A stretch of DNA of 64,000 bases from Methanocaldococcus lauensis (GTDB lineage: Archaea > AGJL01 > Methanococci > Methanococcales > Methanocaldococcaceae), in assembly GCA_902827205.1 (NCBI GenBank), contig LR792634.1:434001-498000 (forward strand), in the 5' to 3' direction. The notes under the pieces are model-generated. The model ran no database searches, was not told the origin of the DNA, and worked only from the letters and a program-made list of their open reading frames with translations. Both the position numbers and the translations under genes were made by a program. Below are positions 20,428-29,708 of this stretch, in pieces; within the stretch, counting starts at the first letter, position 1, and each line of letters opens with the position of its first letter.

Positions 20428-21473
20428 AACCCGTTGCTTTAATAACAACAAAGCCTGGATTTGAGCCAAAATTAAAGGAAGAATTAGAGAAATTACCAAT
20501 AAAAAAGAAAATATCTTGGACACCATTTAGAGGAATATTAATAGCTTATTCTAATAATCCTTACGAATTTTTAAATTATATTAAAGAAAATAAAGACAAT
20601 TTAAAATTTTTACTTAGATTAATTCCTTTAGAACTAAAATGCCAAACAGATATCGAGGAAATAAAAAAGAATGTATCTTTATTAATAAATGAAAAGAAAG
20701 AATATATAAAAGGCAAATCCTTCGTGGTTAGATGTAATAGAAGAGGACAGCATAATTTTACAAGCGAAGAATTGGAAAATATTATTGGAAAGTATATATT
20801 AGACAATTTTAAAGAGTTAAATTTAAAAGTTGATTTAAAAAATTGGGATTTTAAAGTGAATATTGAAATTTTACAAGATAAAACCTATATATCTATTTTT
20901 AACAATGATTTTAATGAATTCATTATTAAAGAAAATATAGAATGCTTAAAAAAATTAAAAAGATACGATGAAAGACCATTAAATAGGTCAGAAAGAAAGA
21001 TTTTAGAGTTAATAAAAATCTATCCAGATATATTTAAAAATTTAAATTGTGTCGTTGATATAGGCTCATCTCCTGGAGGATGGGTCAAGGTTTTATCGAA
21101 AAAGGCTAAAATAGTTTATGCTATTGATCCCGGTGAGTTAAAAGTAAATGCTAAAAACATAGTTCATATAAAAAAGAAAGCTGAATGTGTAGATTTTAAA
21201 AAAGAAATTGATAAAGAAATTGATTTAATTACCAATGACACTAACTTATATCCAGAGGAATCTATATTATTAACTCTAAAATTTGCAAAATACTTAAAAA
21301 AAGATAAATATATAATTCATACATTAAAGGCAAGAAAATATAGAACAATTAAAGAAGATTTAGAAAAAGTTATAAGTATTTTAAATAAATATAATAATAT
21401 AAAAATATATAATATAATTAATCTAAAGGCAAATACTAAAAACGAACTCACTATAATTCTTAAAAAAACTTAA
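20424..21473 (+). CDS. THUMP-like plus FtsJ-like RNA methyltransferase
   Basis: 349 residues. The N-terminal half (to about 190) resembles THUMP-containing RNA-binding proteins (MKPVALITTKPGFEPKLKEE and the RCNRRGQHNFTS segment). The C-terminal half has an RrmJ/FtsJ-like SAM domain with VVDIGSSPGGWVKVLS and YAIDPGEL. RNA 2'-O-methylation is likely from the fold, but the substrate is not evident. It overlaps cofD by four bases, so the two are translationally coupled even though their functions look unrelated. Confidence 0.75.
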   Translation: MKPVALITTKPGFEPKLKEELEKLPIKKKISWTPFRGILIAYSNNPYEFLNYIKENKDNLKFLLRLIPLELKCQTDIEEIKKNVSLLINEKKEYIKGKSFVVRCNRRGQHNFTSEELENIIGKYILDNFKELNLKVDLKNWDFKVNIEILQDKTYISIFNNDFNEFIIKENIECLKKLKRYDERPLNRSERKILELIKIYPDIFKNLNCVVDIGSSPGGWVKVLSKKAKIVYAIDPGELKVNAKNIVHIKKKAECVDFKKEIDKEIDLITNDTNLYPEESILLTLKFAKYLKKDKYIIHTLKARKYRTIKEDLEKVISILNKYNNIKIYNIINLKANTKNELTIILKKT

Positions 21474-21531
21474 GAGAAAAATATATATACTCCTATTATA
21501 AAAACTAAAAATGTAAAGGCCTAAAAAGAAA

Positions 21532-21671
21532 TTATTGGGAGAGTTACCAGTAGCACCATTTGAAAGAATATTGAAGAAGGCAGGAGCAGAGAGAGTAAGT
21601 AGAGCTATTGCTAAATGTATGAGAAGGTTGCCAAAAAGTTTGGCTCGGATATCAAGTTGACTCTAAGTTAG
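21532..21671 (+). pseudogene. Decayed archaeal histone gene
   Basis: From 21532 the frame reads [13 protein letters not shown] followed by [10 protein letters not shown], the near-invariant N-terminal helix and first loop of archaeal histones. It then becomes unrelated ([15 protein letters not shown]) and stops at TGA 21658-21660. The histone tail seems to continue in another frame at 21621-21671, [16 protein letters not shown], resembling the AKHAGRKTVK-EDIKLAL ending with about 25-30 residues deleted. The ATG at 21511 is immediately followed by TAA. About 67 intact residues are expected, so this cannot form a histone fold. M. jannaschii carries, as I remember, a histone gene (MJ1258) between the same neighbours. 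Confidence 0.8.
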
Positions 21672-21866
21672 TAGGTGGTAACTTTACAGTAATATTATAA
21701 TTATATTACACCTTTTTATTTTTTGTGGATATTAATCCAAATATTTAAATATATTATTAAATAATTAGTAGAAGGTAGAAATAAAAAGTTTGGTAAGATT
21801 AAATTTTATATACCAAGTATGTTTTGTTTTTATTAGCAAAAATACTCATTATATACTTTTGGTGAT

Positions 21867-22550
21867 ATGATGAGGATAGTTTTTGATTTGGGTGGTTCAG
21901 TTATAATGCCAAAGGAAGGAGCGAATGCTAAAAAGATTAAAGAATATGCAGATGTTTTTAAAAAGATAAAAGATGAAGGGCATGAAATAGCGATAGTTGT
22001 TGGAGGAGGAAAGACAGCAAGAGAATATATAAGTATAGCAAGAGAACTTAAAGCTAATAATAGTTTTTGCGATGAAATTGGAATAATGGCTACGAGAATG
22101 AACGCAATGATTTTAATTTCAGCATTAGGAGACTATAGTATAAAAAAAGTTCCTACATCTTTTGAAGAGGCAGAATTAATTTTAAATTTAGGAAAGATTC
22201 CAGTTATGGGTGGAACTCATCCGGGTCATACTACTGATGCTGTTTCTGCCTCATTGGCAGAGTTTATAAACGCTGATCTATTAGTTATAGGAACAAATGT
22301 AGATGGTGTCTATAACAAAGATCCTAATAAATATAAAGATGCAAAAAAATTTGATAAAATTTCTGCAAAACAACTCGTTGATTTAGCTTTATCATTTTCA
22401 TTAGAGGCAGGATCATCATCAGTTATTGATTTATTAGCGGCTAAAATTATTGAAAGAGCTAAATTAAAAGTAGTGGTTGTTAAAGGAACACCTGAAGAAC
22501 TTTTAAATGTTAGTAAAGGAATAATAAATGGTACAATAATAGAGGGATAA
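21867..22550 (+). CDS. pyrH: Uridylate kinase (UMP kinase)
   Basis: Amino acid kinase family enzyme that phosphorylates UMP to UDP. The archaeal type is about 226 residues. It begins MRIVFDLGGSVIMP, has the VVGGGKTAREYI glycine loop, GGTHPGHTTDAVSASLAE for the nucleotide site, and VIGTNVDGVYNKDP. Two adjacent ATG codons follow GGTGAT. The second (21870) has the better spacing. The DUF2116 gene follows after two bases. Confidence 0.95.
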   Translation: MMRIVFDLGGSVIMPKEGANAKKIKEYADVFKKIKDEGHEIAIVVGGGKTAREYISIARELKANNSFCDEIGIMATRMNAMILISALGDYSIKKVPTSFEEAELILNLGKIPVMGGTHPGHTTDAVSASLAEFINADLLVIGTNVDGVYNKDPNKYKDAKKFDKISAKQLVDLALSFSLEAGSSSVIDLLAAKIIERAKLKVVVVKGTPEELLNVSKGIINGTIIEG

Positions 22551-22552
22551 TT

Positions 22553-22747
22553 ATGGAAATTCCAAAGCATAGACACTGTTTAAATTGTGGTATATCAATA
22601 CCTCCAGATCAGGTTTTTTGTTCAGAAAAATGTAAAATGGAGTATATGCAAAGAAGAAAAAGAATGTTAAGATCTCAATATATGTTTTTAGCAATTGCTA
22701 TACTTATAATTTTATATTACATAATTTCGATAGTATTTAAGGTTTAA
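22553..22747 (+). CDS. DUF2116-type small zinc-ribbon membrane protein
   Basis: 64 residues. The N-terminal zinc ribbon CLNCGISIPPDQVFCSEKC has four well-spaced cysteines. A basic stretch (MQRRKRMLRSQ) and one C-terminal membrane helix follow (MFLAIAILIILYYIIS). The layout suggests a tail-anchored protein facing the cytoplasm. No function is established in what I can see. GAGGGATAATT precedes the ATG, and it is almost certainly co-transcribed with pyrH. Confidence 0.75.
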   Translation: MEIPKHRHCLNCGISIPPDQVFCSEKCKMEYMQRRKRMLRSQYMFLAIAILIILYYIISIVFKV

Positions 22748-22783
22748 GACCAAAAATTATTTAAAACAATGATTTCAATAAAT

Positions 22784-22910
22784 GTTATGTCTATTGTCCT
22801 GACTCCTCTATATAGGAGTTGGGACTCGTCGATGATCCAGTGGATATTCTACCCCTTTAACCCCAAAGGGGTAGTTAAATGATGAAACTGGTGAGGCATA
22901 GGGGGATAAC
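22784..22910 (+). ncRNA. Structured non-coding RNA, possibly an H/ACA-type guide
   Basis: A G/C-rich island in a 300-base gap between DUF2116 and rps6e. Hairpin 1 is GTCC/GGAC (22796-22799/22822-22825) with GACTCCT/AGGAGTT inside it. Hairpin 2 has a lower stem CCAGT/ACTGG (22837-22841/22887-22891), an asymmetric internal loop of 7 and 12 bases, and an upper stem CTACCCC/GGGGTAG (22849-22855/22868-22874). The ends pair as GTTAT/ATAAC or TATGTC/GGCATA. A TATA-like ATTATTTAAAA lies upstream at 22756-22766. The large internal loop looks like a pseudouridylation pocket, but I find no clean ACA box, so the class is open. Confidence 0.6.
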
Positions 22911-23047
22911 TAATTAAAATTAAAAATTTAAACTGTTTTATTATAGAATTAAAAAGATAAATTAAATTTAAAAAACTAAATAACTGAATAATTCAATATA
23001 CTACAAAAATAAAAAATTAAATAAACAACATAAAGGAGGTAATTACA

Positions 23048-23440
23048 ATGCCTACAGCAAAGTTTGTTGTTGCAGATCCAAAAACTGGAAGATGCTATCA
23101 AATAGAGGCAGATAACACTCCATTAGTTGGTAAAAAAATTGGAGAAACTTTCGACGGTAGTATATTAGGGTTAGAAGGATACAAATTAGAAATAACTGGA
23201 GGTTCTGATTCAAGTGGATTTCCAATGAGACCTGATATCCACGGAAGTAGAAAAGTTAGAGTCTTATTAAGTGCTCCACCAGGATTTAGACCAAAAAGAA
23301 AAGGAGAAAGAAGAAGAAAAACAGTAAGAGGAAATACAATAGCTCCAGATATTGTCCAAATCAACTGTAAAGTTGTTGAATATGGTGAAAAATCAATTCC
23401 TGAGTTGTTAGGATTAGAAGGTGGGGAGCAAAGTGAATAA
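23048..23440 (+). CDS. rps6e: 30S ribosomal protein S6e
   Basis: 130 residues, the short archaeal form without the long eukaryotic phosphorylated tail. Conserved segments are [38 protein letters not shown] and the basic [15 protein letters not shown] strong AAAGGAGGTAATTACA site precedes the ATG, in line with high expression. It is followed by eIF2-gamma after a gap that probably holds a separate promoter. Confidence 0.97.
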   Translation: MPTAKFVVADPKTGRCYQIEADNTPLVGKKIGETFDGSILGLEGYKLEITGGSDSSGFPMRPDIHGSRKVRVLLSAPPGFRPKRKGERRRKTVRGNTIAPDIVQINCKVVEYGEKSIPELLGLEGGEQSE

Positions 23441-23677
23441 ATGTTAAAATTAGTATAATTTATTTTTCATAGTTAGTTTTTAAATGAATCTCAGTAAATT
23501 CATTTTTATTCTTTAATACTATTTTTTACAACATTAAATATAAATAATGTGGAAACACTATAATGTTTTAAAATATCGTTAATGTCATAAATAAAACTTA
23601 ATATTTACACATTATTAATCTTTATTAGTTGTTAAGATTATTTCAATAAATTAATTTAATTAACATGGGGGATAATT

Positions 23678-24913
23678 ATGGCAAAGAAAAAACAATCTAA
23701 ACAGGCAGAAGTTAATATTGGAATGGTTGGTCATGTTGATCACGGAAAAACAAGTTTAACAAAAGCATTAACTGGAATCTGGACAGACAGGCATAGTGAA
23801 GAGTTAAGAAGAGGGATATCAATTAGATTGGGATATGCAGATTGTGAAATAAGAAAATGCCCTCAATGTGGAACTTACACAACTAAACCAAGATGTCCAA
23901 ACTGTTTAGCTGAAACTGAATTTTTAAGGAGAGTTTCATTTGTAGATTCTCCAGGGCATGAAACATTAATGGCTACGATGTTATCAGGAGCCTCACTAAT
24001 GGATGGGGCAATTTTGGTTATAGCCGCCAATGAACCATGTCCACAACCTCAAACAAAAGAGCATTTAATGGCTTTGGAAATCTTAGGAATTGACAAAATT
24101 ATTATCGTTCAAAATAAAATTGACTTAGTTGATGAAAAACAGGCAGAAGAAAATTATAGACAGATAAAAGAATTTATTAAGGGAACTATTGCTGAAAATG
24201 CTCCAATAATCCCAATCTCTGCTCATCATGAAGCAAATATTGATGTTTTATTAAAGGCAATACAAGATTTTATTCCTACGCCTGAAAGAGACCCTAACGC
24301 TACACCAAGAATGTATGTTGCAAGAAGTTTCGACATAAATAAACCGGGAACTGAAATTAAAGATTTAAAAGGAGGAGTATTGGGAGGAGCAATAATACAG
24401 GGAACTTTCAAAGTAGGAGATGAAATTGAAATTAGACCAGGGATTAAGGTAACTGAAGGAAACAAAACATTTTGGAAGCCACTAACTACAAAGATAGTTT
24501 CATTAGCCGCTGGAAATACAATACTTAGAAAAGCACATCCAGGAGGTTTAATTGGAGTTGGGACTACATTAGATCCATACTTAACAAAGTCAGACGCATT
24601 AACTGGAAGTGTTGTTGGCTTACCAGGAACACTCCCTCCAATAAGGGAAAAAATTACTATAAAGGCTAATTTATTAGAGAGAGTCGTTGGTACTAAGGAA
24701 GAGTTAAAAATTGAGCCATTAAGAACAGGAGAGGTTTTAATGCTGAATATTGGAACTGCTACAACTGCAGGAGTTATAACATCAGCAAGAGGAGATATAG
24801 CAGATATAAAATTAAAAATACCAATATGTGCAGATATAGGAGATAGAGTGGCTATAAGTAGAAGAGTTGGATCAAGATGGAGATTAATAGGATATGGAAC
24901 TATTGAAGGATAA
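23678..24913 (+). CDS. eif2g: Translation initiation factor 2 subunit gamma
   Basis: GTPase core of archaeal aIF2, which brings initiator Met-tRNA to the ribosome. 411 residues: G1 [13 protein letters not shown], a zinc knuckle with CPQC and CPNC between G1 and G3, G3 DSPGHE, G4 NKIDLV, then two beta-barrel domains ending [16 protein letters not shown]. It starts at ATG after GGGGGATAATT. Alpha and beta subunits are not in the window. Confidence 0.97.
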   Translation: MAKKKQSKQAEVNIGMVGHVDHGKTSLTKALTGIWTDRHSEELRRGISIRLGYADCEIRKCPQCGTYTTKPRCPNCLAETEFLRRVSFVDSPGHETLMATMLSGASLMDGAILVIAANEPCPQPQTKEHLMALEILGIDKIIIVQNKIDLVDEKQAEENYRQIKEFIKGTIAENAPIIPISAHHEANIDVLLKAIQDFIPTPERDPNATPRMYVARSFDINKPGTEIKDLKGGVLGGAIIQGTFKVGDEIEIRPGIKVTEGNKTFWKPLTTKIVSLAAGNTILRKAHPGGLIGVGTTLDPYLTKSDALTGSVVGLPGTLPPIREKITIKANLLERVVGTKEELKIEPLRTGEVLMLNIGTATTAGVITSARGDIADIKLKIPICADIGDRVAISRRVGSRWRLIGYGTIEG

Positions 24914-25011
24914 TTTAAATTTTACTTTTGTTATTTTCAGATCATAAAATTCATTTATTAAAATTGACTTATTAACTTTTTAATTGTTTGAATTTTAATT
25001 AAAAAACTCTA

Positions 25012-26982
25012 TTGGAGGGATTTAATATGAGATATCTAATAACAACTGCCTTGGCATATACGAATGGGCCTTTACACTTAGGTCATGCAAGAAGTACTTA
25101 TATTCCAGCGGATATTATGTATAAATACTTAAAATTAAAAGGAGAGGATGTTATACATATAGGAGGAACAGACAATCACGGAGTTCCTATTGTATTAACT
25201 GCTGAAAGAGAAGGGACAACACCTGAAAAGATTGTTGAAAAATATCATAAAGAAATTAAAGATGATTTAGATTCTTTGGGAATTGAGTTTGATGCTTTTG
25301 GGAAAACACACAGTGAGATACATATAAAAACTGCTCAAGAGTTTTTTTTAAAGTTAAAAGAGAATGGATATATTTATGAGAAAGAGATAGAGCAATTTTA
25401 CTGTGAAAATTGTAAAAAATTTCTGCCAGATAGATACGTTGAAGGAATCTGTCCATACTGTGGAGGAGAAGCAAGAGGAGACCATTGTGAAGTTTGTGGG
25501 AGACATTTGGAGCCTTATGAGTTAAAGGATCCATACTGTGTTATATGTAAAGGAAAACCAGTTATTAAAAAGACAAAACATTATTTCTTTAAATTAAGTG
25601 CTTTAAAAAAAGAATTAGAGGAATATATTAAAAATTCTGAAGAAATGCCTGAACACGTTAAAAATATGGCGTTAAATTGGATTAAAGAGTTGCACGATTG
25701 GGATATATCAAGGGATTTAGATTGGGGAGTGCCAATTCCAGGAACCAATCAAGTAATGTATGTTTGGTTAGAGGCACCTATTGGTTATATCTCATTTACA
25801 AAGATGTTAGGGGATGTTTGGAAAAAATATTGGTTGGAAAAAGATACAAAGATTTATCACTTTATTGGAAAAGATATCACTGTTCATCATGCAGTATTTT
25901 GGGTAGGAATGTTAATGGCTCATGGAGAGTATAATCTACCAACATCTGTAATTAGTGGAGGTTATCTAACCTTAGAAGGAAAAAAGATGAGCACAAGTAA
26001 AAAGTGGGTTATTTGGATTAAAGATTTCGTTAAATATTTTGATGCAGACTATTTGAGATACTATTTAATAATGTCTGCCCCTTTATTTAAAGATTGTGAT
26101 TTCTCATTTGAAGATTTCAAAAATAAGATAAATAATGAGCTTATAAATATAATTGGAAACTTTACACATAGAGTTTTAACATTTACGCATAGAAAGTTTA
26201 AAAAGGTTCCAATAGTAGATGAAGAGAGATTAAAAGAGGAAGATAAAAAATTATTACAAAAATGTGAAGAAACTATTGATTTAGTTGATAAAAATATAAG
26301 GAGTTTCAAATTTAGAGATGCCTTAGTTAATATATTGCATCTTGCTATTGAGGGGAATAGTTACTTCCAAAAGATGGAGCCATGGGCTGTAGAGGACGAA
26401 AAAAGATTGGAGGAAATATTATATACTTGTTGCAAAGTAGTTAAAACCTTAGCCTATTTATTATATCCATATATGCCTAAAAAGTCTCTTGCTTTATTGG
26501 ATTTAATGAATGAAGAACTTGATTTAAATTTAAAAGGAAATGAGTTAAAAAAACCAAAGATTATATTTAAAAAGATAGATGATAAAAAGATAGAAGAAAT
26601 GAAGAAAAATCTCTATAAAAATAAAGAAAAAGAAGAAAATGAGGAAGAAAAAATGGAACAAATTGATATAAGTTACTTAGAAAAGATTGATTTGAGAGTA
26701 GGAGAAATTGTTGAGGCTGAAGATATACCTAAATCAAAAAAACTTTTAAAATTAGTTATTGATTTAGGGAATGAAAAGAGACAAATAGTTTCAGGAATTA
26801 AAAACTACTATAAACCAGAGGAGTTAGTTGGTAAAAAAGTAATTATTGTATGTAATTTAAAACCTGCAAAGTTGTGTGGAGTTGTATCTGAAGGAATGAT
26901 ATTAGCGGCTGAAGATGATGAAGGAAAAGTTTGTCTATTAACAGTTGATAGAGATATAAAAGTAGGGAGTAAAGTAAGATAA
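25012..26982 (+). CDS. metG: Methionyl-tRNA synthetase
   Basis: Class I synthetase of about 651 residues. HIGH appears as HLGH ([13 protein letters not shown]) and KMSKS as KKMSTSKK. The zinc domain has [10 protein letters not shown] and CPYC plus CEVCGRHL and CVIC, a double knuckle. A lysine/glutamate linker near residue 535 leads to a C-terminal EMAP/tRNA-binding (OB) domain ([16 protein letters not shown]) used for dimerisation and tRNA binding. TTG 25012 opens the frame, but GGAGGGATTTAAT before ATG 25027 identifies the start as [10 protein letters not shown]. Confidence 0.97.
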   Translation: MEGFNMRYLITTALAYTNGPLHLGHARSTYIPADIMYKYLKLKGEDVIHIGGTDNHGVPIVLTAEREGTTPEKIVEKYHKEIKDDLDSLGIEFDAFGKTHSEIHIKTAQEFFLKLKENGYIYEKEIEQFYCENCKKFLPDRYVEGICPYCGGEARGDHCEVCGRHLEPYELKDPYCVICKGKPVIKKTKHYFFKLSALKKELEEYIKNSEEMPEHVKNMALNWIKELHDWDISRDLDWGVPIPGTNQVMYVWLEAPIGYISFTKMLGDVWKKYWLEKDTKIYHFIGKDITVHHAVFWVGMLMAHGEYNLPTSVISGGYLTLEGKKMSTSKKWVIWIKDFVKYFDADYLRYYLIMSAPLFKDCDFSFEDFKNKINNELINIIGNFTHRVLTFTHRKFKKVPIVDEERLKEEDKKLLQKCEETIDLVDKNIRSFKFRDALVNILHLAIEGNSYFQKMEPWAVEDEKRLEEILYTCCKVVKTLAYLLYPYMPKKSLALLDLMNEELDLNLKGNELKKPKIIFKKIDDKKIEEMKKNLYKNKEKEENEEEKMEQIDISYLEKIDLRVGEIVEAEDIPKSKKLLKLVIDLGNEKRQIVSGIKNYYKPEELVGKKVIIVCNLKPAKLCGVVSEGMILAAEDDEGKVCLLTVDRDIKVGSKVR

Positions 26983-27095
26983 AAAAGAATATCATAGAAA
27001 AAATGGGCAATTTTTATTTTTTATATGTTATCAAGATATATAAATTTTTTAAGAATGTTATGAGATTATAATCCTATTACTCTAAGAGGATATGT

Positions 27096-28172
27096 ATGAA
27101 AAATAAACTAAAAGATATTGATGAGCTAATATTCACATTCTTTATTCTTCTTTCTGTATTATTTTTAACATTCATAATAAAGCCAACTGAAATAGTAGAT
27201 ATTATCGAATGGAAAACCATTTTTAGTTTATTCTACATATTAGTAATTGTTAATATTTTAAAAGACTGTGGATTTTTGGAGTGGATTTCTTTAAAAATAC
27301 TGAAAAAAACTGATAGAGTTTTTGTTGTTCTAATTTTATTGACTTTAATAATGTCTATGTTTGTAACAAACGATATTGCTCTCTTTGTAGTAATTCCAAT
27401 AACTTTAATAGTTGCAGAATATTGTAATATAAATTTAAGAAAAATTTTAATGTTGGAGGGAATTTCAGCAAATATTGGAAGTTCTTTAACACCCTTTGGG
27501 AATCCTCAAAATTTGTTCATATATCATCATTACAATATAAACCCAATAAATTTCATAGTAAATATGGTGCCATTGGAGATTTTTGGACTTTTAATTTTAA
27601 TTCCTTTTTTAGATTTTAAAAGAGCAAAAATAAATATAGAATCAATAGAAATTCAAACATTTAAAAAAGAGTGGTTAATTTACTTATTAATATTTATTTT
27701 AGTTGTTGCATCAATTTTGGGAATATTTGATTATATTTATCTACTTCCAATAATTCTTTGTATTTCATTAATTAAGAGAGTAAAAATTGACTATCTATTT
27801 ATTTTAACATTTTGTGCCTTGTTTATAGATATTGAGGGTTTAAAAAGGTTAGGTATTATAGAGTTTTTTAAAATTAGTTATGAGAATGACATATTTGTTA
27901 TGGTCTATTCCTCAATATTATCTCAAATTCTTTCAAATGTTCCAACAGCTATTTTAATGTCAAATATATACAACAACTGGCTACCAATTGCCTATGGAGT
28001 AAATATAGGGGGAAATGGAACATTAATAGCCTCTTTTGCTAATTTGATAACTTTAAGATTGTCAAAGGGAAATATATATTTAATTGAGTTTTTGAAGTAT
28101 GGATTTATAATCTATATGTTGCATTTAATTTTGTTAGTTATCTATCTTTATTTAAAAAACAGATTTTTATAA
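27096..28172 (+). CDS. Anion/sodium-coupled permease of the ArsB/NhaD-SLC13 superfamily
   Basis: 358 residues with about 10-11 membrane segments. The two half-repeats carry matching discontinuous motifs: TNDIALFVVIPI with GSSLTPFGNPQNL in the first half, and SQILSNVPTAILM with GVNIGGNGTLIASFANLI in the second. These are typical of the ion transporter superfamily that includes arsenite and dicarboxylate carriers and Na/H antiporters. The substrate is not predictable. It is monocistronic, upstream of a small minus-strand gene. Confidence 0.82.
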   Translation: MKNKLKDIDELIFTFFILLSVLFLTFIIKPTEIVDIIEWKTIFSLFYILVIVNILKDCGFLEWISLKILKKTDRVFVVLILLTLIMSMFVTNDIALFVVIPITLIVAEYCNINLRKILMLEGISANIGSSLTPFGNPQNLFIYHHYNINPINFIVNMVPLEIFGLLILIPFLDFKRAKINIESIEIQTFKKEWLIYLLIFILVVASILGIFDYIYLLPIILCISLIKRVKIDYLFILTFCALFIDIEGLKRLGIIEFFKISYENDIFVMVYSSILSQILSNVPTAILMSNIYNNWLPIAYGVNIGGNGTLIASFANLITLRLSKGNIYLIEFLKYGFIIYMLHLILLVIYLYLKNRFL

Positions 28173-28175
28173 TTT

Positions 28176-28286
28176 TTAATTTTGATGCCTTAAATAGAGC
28201 ATAAATATTGTATTTTCAGACATACATCCTACACTAACTACACTAAGGATTAGTAGTAGTCCAATCAATACATTTGCATATTTCAT
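28176..28286 (-). CDS. Small putative lipoprotein, 36 residues
   Basis: ATG at 28284-28286 follows GGTGTTGTT (a good ribosome site) and encodes a basic start, MKYANVL, a hydrophobic core (IGLLLILSV) and a lipobox-like VSVGCMS, then only about 14 residues to TAA. It looks like a lipoprotein signal peptide with almost no mature part, so it may be the surviving 5' end of a larger lipoprotein gene. The convergent permease ends four bases away, and the dead IS element lies about 80 bases upstream. Confidence 0.45.
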   Translation of the reverse strand: MKYANVLIGLLLILSVVSVGCMSENTIFMLYLRHQN

Positions 28287-28367
28287 AACAACACCTTAGG
28301 TAATTGAATTTAATTAACTTTTGGGATTATAGGTAATCACTATATATGATAATATAGGTATTATATA

Positions 28368-29580
28368 ATACAGTATCTCCGAACATCATATCATCAATAG
28401 AAAAGATAATATTAATAGAAAAGTCATAATATCGAATAGTTACTAAAAAAATAGGAGGGGATAGAACTATGAACGACATAAGATTGTCGGCTATAAAATC
28501 ATTTAACGAATTTAACGAATTTATAAACGAGGTTTTGCGAATTAATCCAAGAATTTATCGAGTTGAGGATTATACAAGAGGTTTTATAGAGGCAATGTCG
28601 AATCACACATACTTAGAGACCGTTAGCAAGCTAAATTATCCATCGGTGGACTCTTACTATCGATATATAAATAAGGCAAACAATACTATGTTTAAAGAAG
28701 TTTATAAATCTTTCGTTAAAAATGTATTTAACGATTTAAAAAAATTATAAAAAATTTTACCTATCGATAGATACGCATTTTGAGGGTTATTATGGAAAAA
28801 GGTTGGATTTAGAAGTAATTCATAAATTTAGAAAAGAAAAAGGTAGTAATGGCTCGTATAAGTTTATAGTTGCTACCTTACACACAGAAGATTTTTCGTT
28901 AATAATCTATTGTGACATTCTTGTTAAGGAGGATTCGTTATTTACTCATATAGAGGAGATTTTATCCTTTGCTATTAACGATTTAAAAATAAATCCACAC
29001 GATATTATCGTCTTAACCGATAGAGAGTTTAAAGACCTTGAAATAATAAAAATCTTTGAACGATATGGCTGTAATTACATAAGTTTTATTCCGAAAAATA
29101 GTAGGGTTAAATACTATCTTGAGAATGAATACGAAAAAGGAGAAAATTGGAAGTTCGATTACTTTATTGACCAAAAAACTATTCCAAAATTAGTTATTGC
29201 AGAGGACGAAATAACTACAAATAACGAAAGAGAGAAGATATATTATACTTTTTTTAACTAATATTATAATCAACTTCTAGAATCCAAAATCTTATATAAA
29301 AACATACAAAAAACGATAGAATATCGAAACAAGGTTTAGATTGCTTAAAGATGTGTCTATAAAAACGAAATCAACTATTTAAAAGTTAGATTATTCCTTT
29401 TTATTCTTATATATCTTATTCATAACTTATGGACTAAAAGACGAAATAAAAAAAGAAAGTACGTCTCTAAAATTCTTCATCGTCGAAATTAGTAAGTTAT
29501 TAGATAGATTTAATTATTTAAATGTGGTTGTGAGTAATACCCGGTTGTGCATACCTAGTGCATATTCGTAGATACTGTAT
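28368..29580. mobile_element. Decayed insertion sequence with terminal inverted repeats
   Basis: Left end ATACAGTATCTCCGAACAT (28368-28386) matches the inverse of the right end, ATACAGTATCTACGAATAT, ending at about 29580, with two mismatches. The element is about 1.2 kb. AT-rich flanks (TATATA/ATAAAT) make the target duplication ambiguous. The one transposase inside is broken at several places, so this copy cannot move on its own. Codon use differs from neighbours, with frequent CGA, TCG and ACG codons where the host uses AGA, TCA and ACA. That supports foreign origin. Confidence 0.8.
28469..29492 (+). pseudogene. DDE transposase, frameshifted and interrupted
   Basis: Segment 1 (28469-28750) is an N-terminal helical region after a GGAGGGG site. 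An A-rich run near 28735-28755 shifts the frame, and segment 2 resumes with YLSIDTHFEGYYGK, supplying the first catalytic Asp, and IVLTDREFKDLE, supplying the second. It runs to a stop at 29261. A further out-of-frame piece (about 29385-29492) reads RLFLFILIYLIHNLW, the usual C-terminal helix of such transposases. At least three lesions are present. The layout resembles IS4/ISNCY-like DDE enzymes, but I do not assign a family. Confidence 0.78.
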
Positions 29581-29708
29581 ATAAATTTAATGTAGAAAAT
29601 TAACCAAATATTTAAATAGATAAATACAATAGGTGTAAAAATATAAATGTGTATTTAATATTAAAAATATTGAAAAAATTCTTAAAAATGTAAATTAAAA
29701 GATATTTT

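Noticed and set aside
21600-21660. Short histone-like peptide as a functional truncated protein
   Set aside because: The second histone helix is missing, the sequence after AIAK is unrelated, and no plausible ATG start exists, so a pseudogene is more likely.
28735-28760. Programmed frameshift in the A-rich run of the IS transposase
   Set aside because: A slippery run is present, but later lesions (stop at 29261 and an out-of-frame C-terminal helix) show that the gene is broken anyway.
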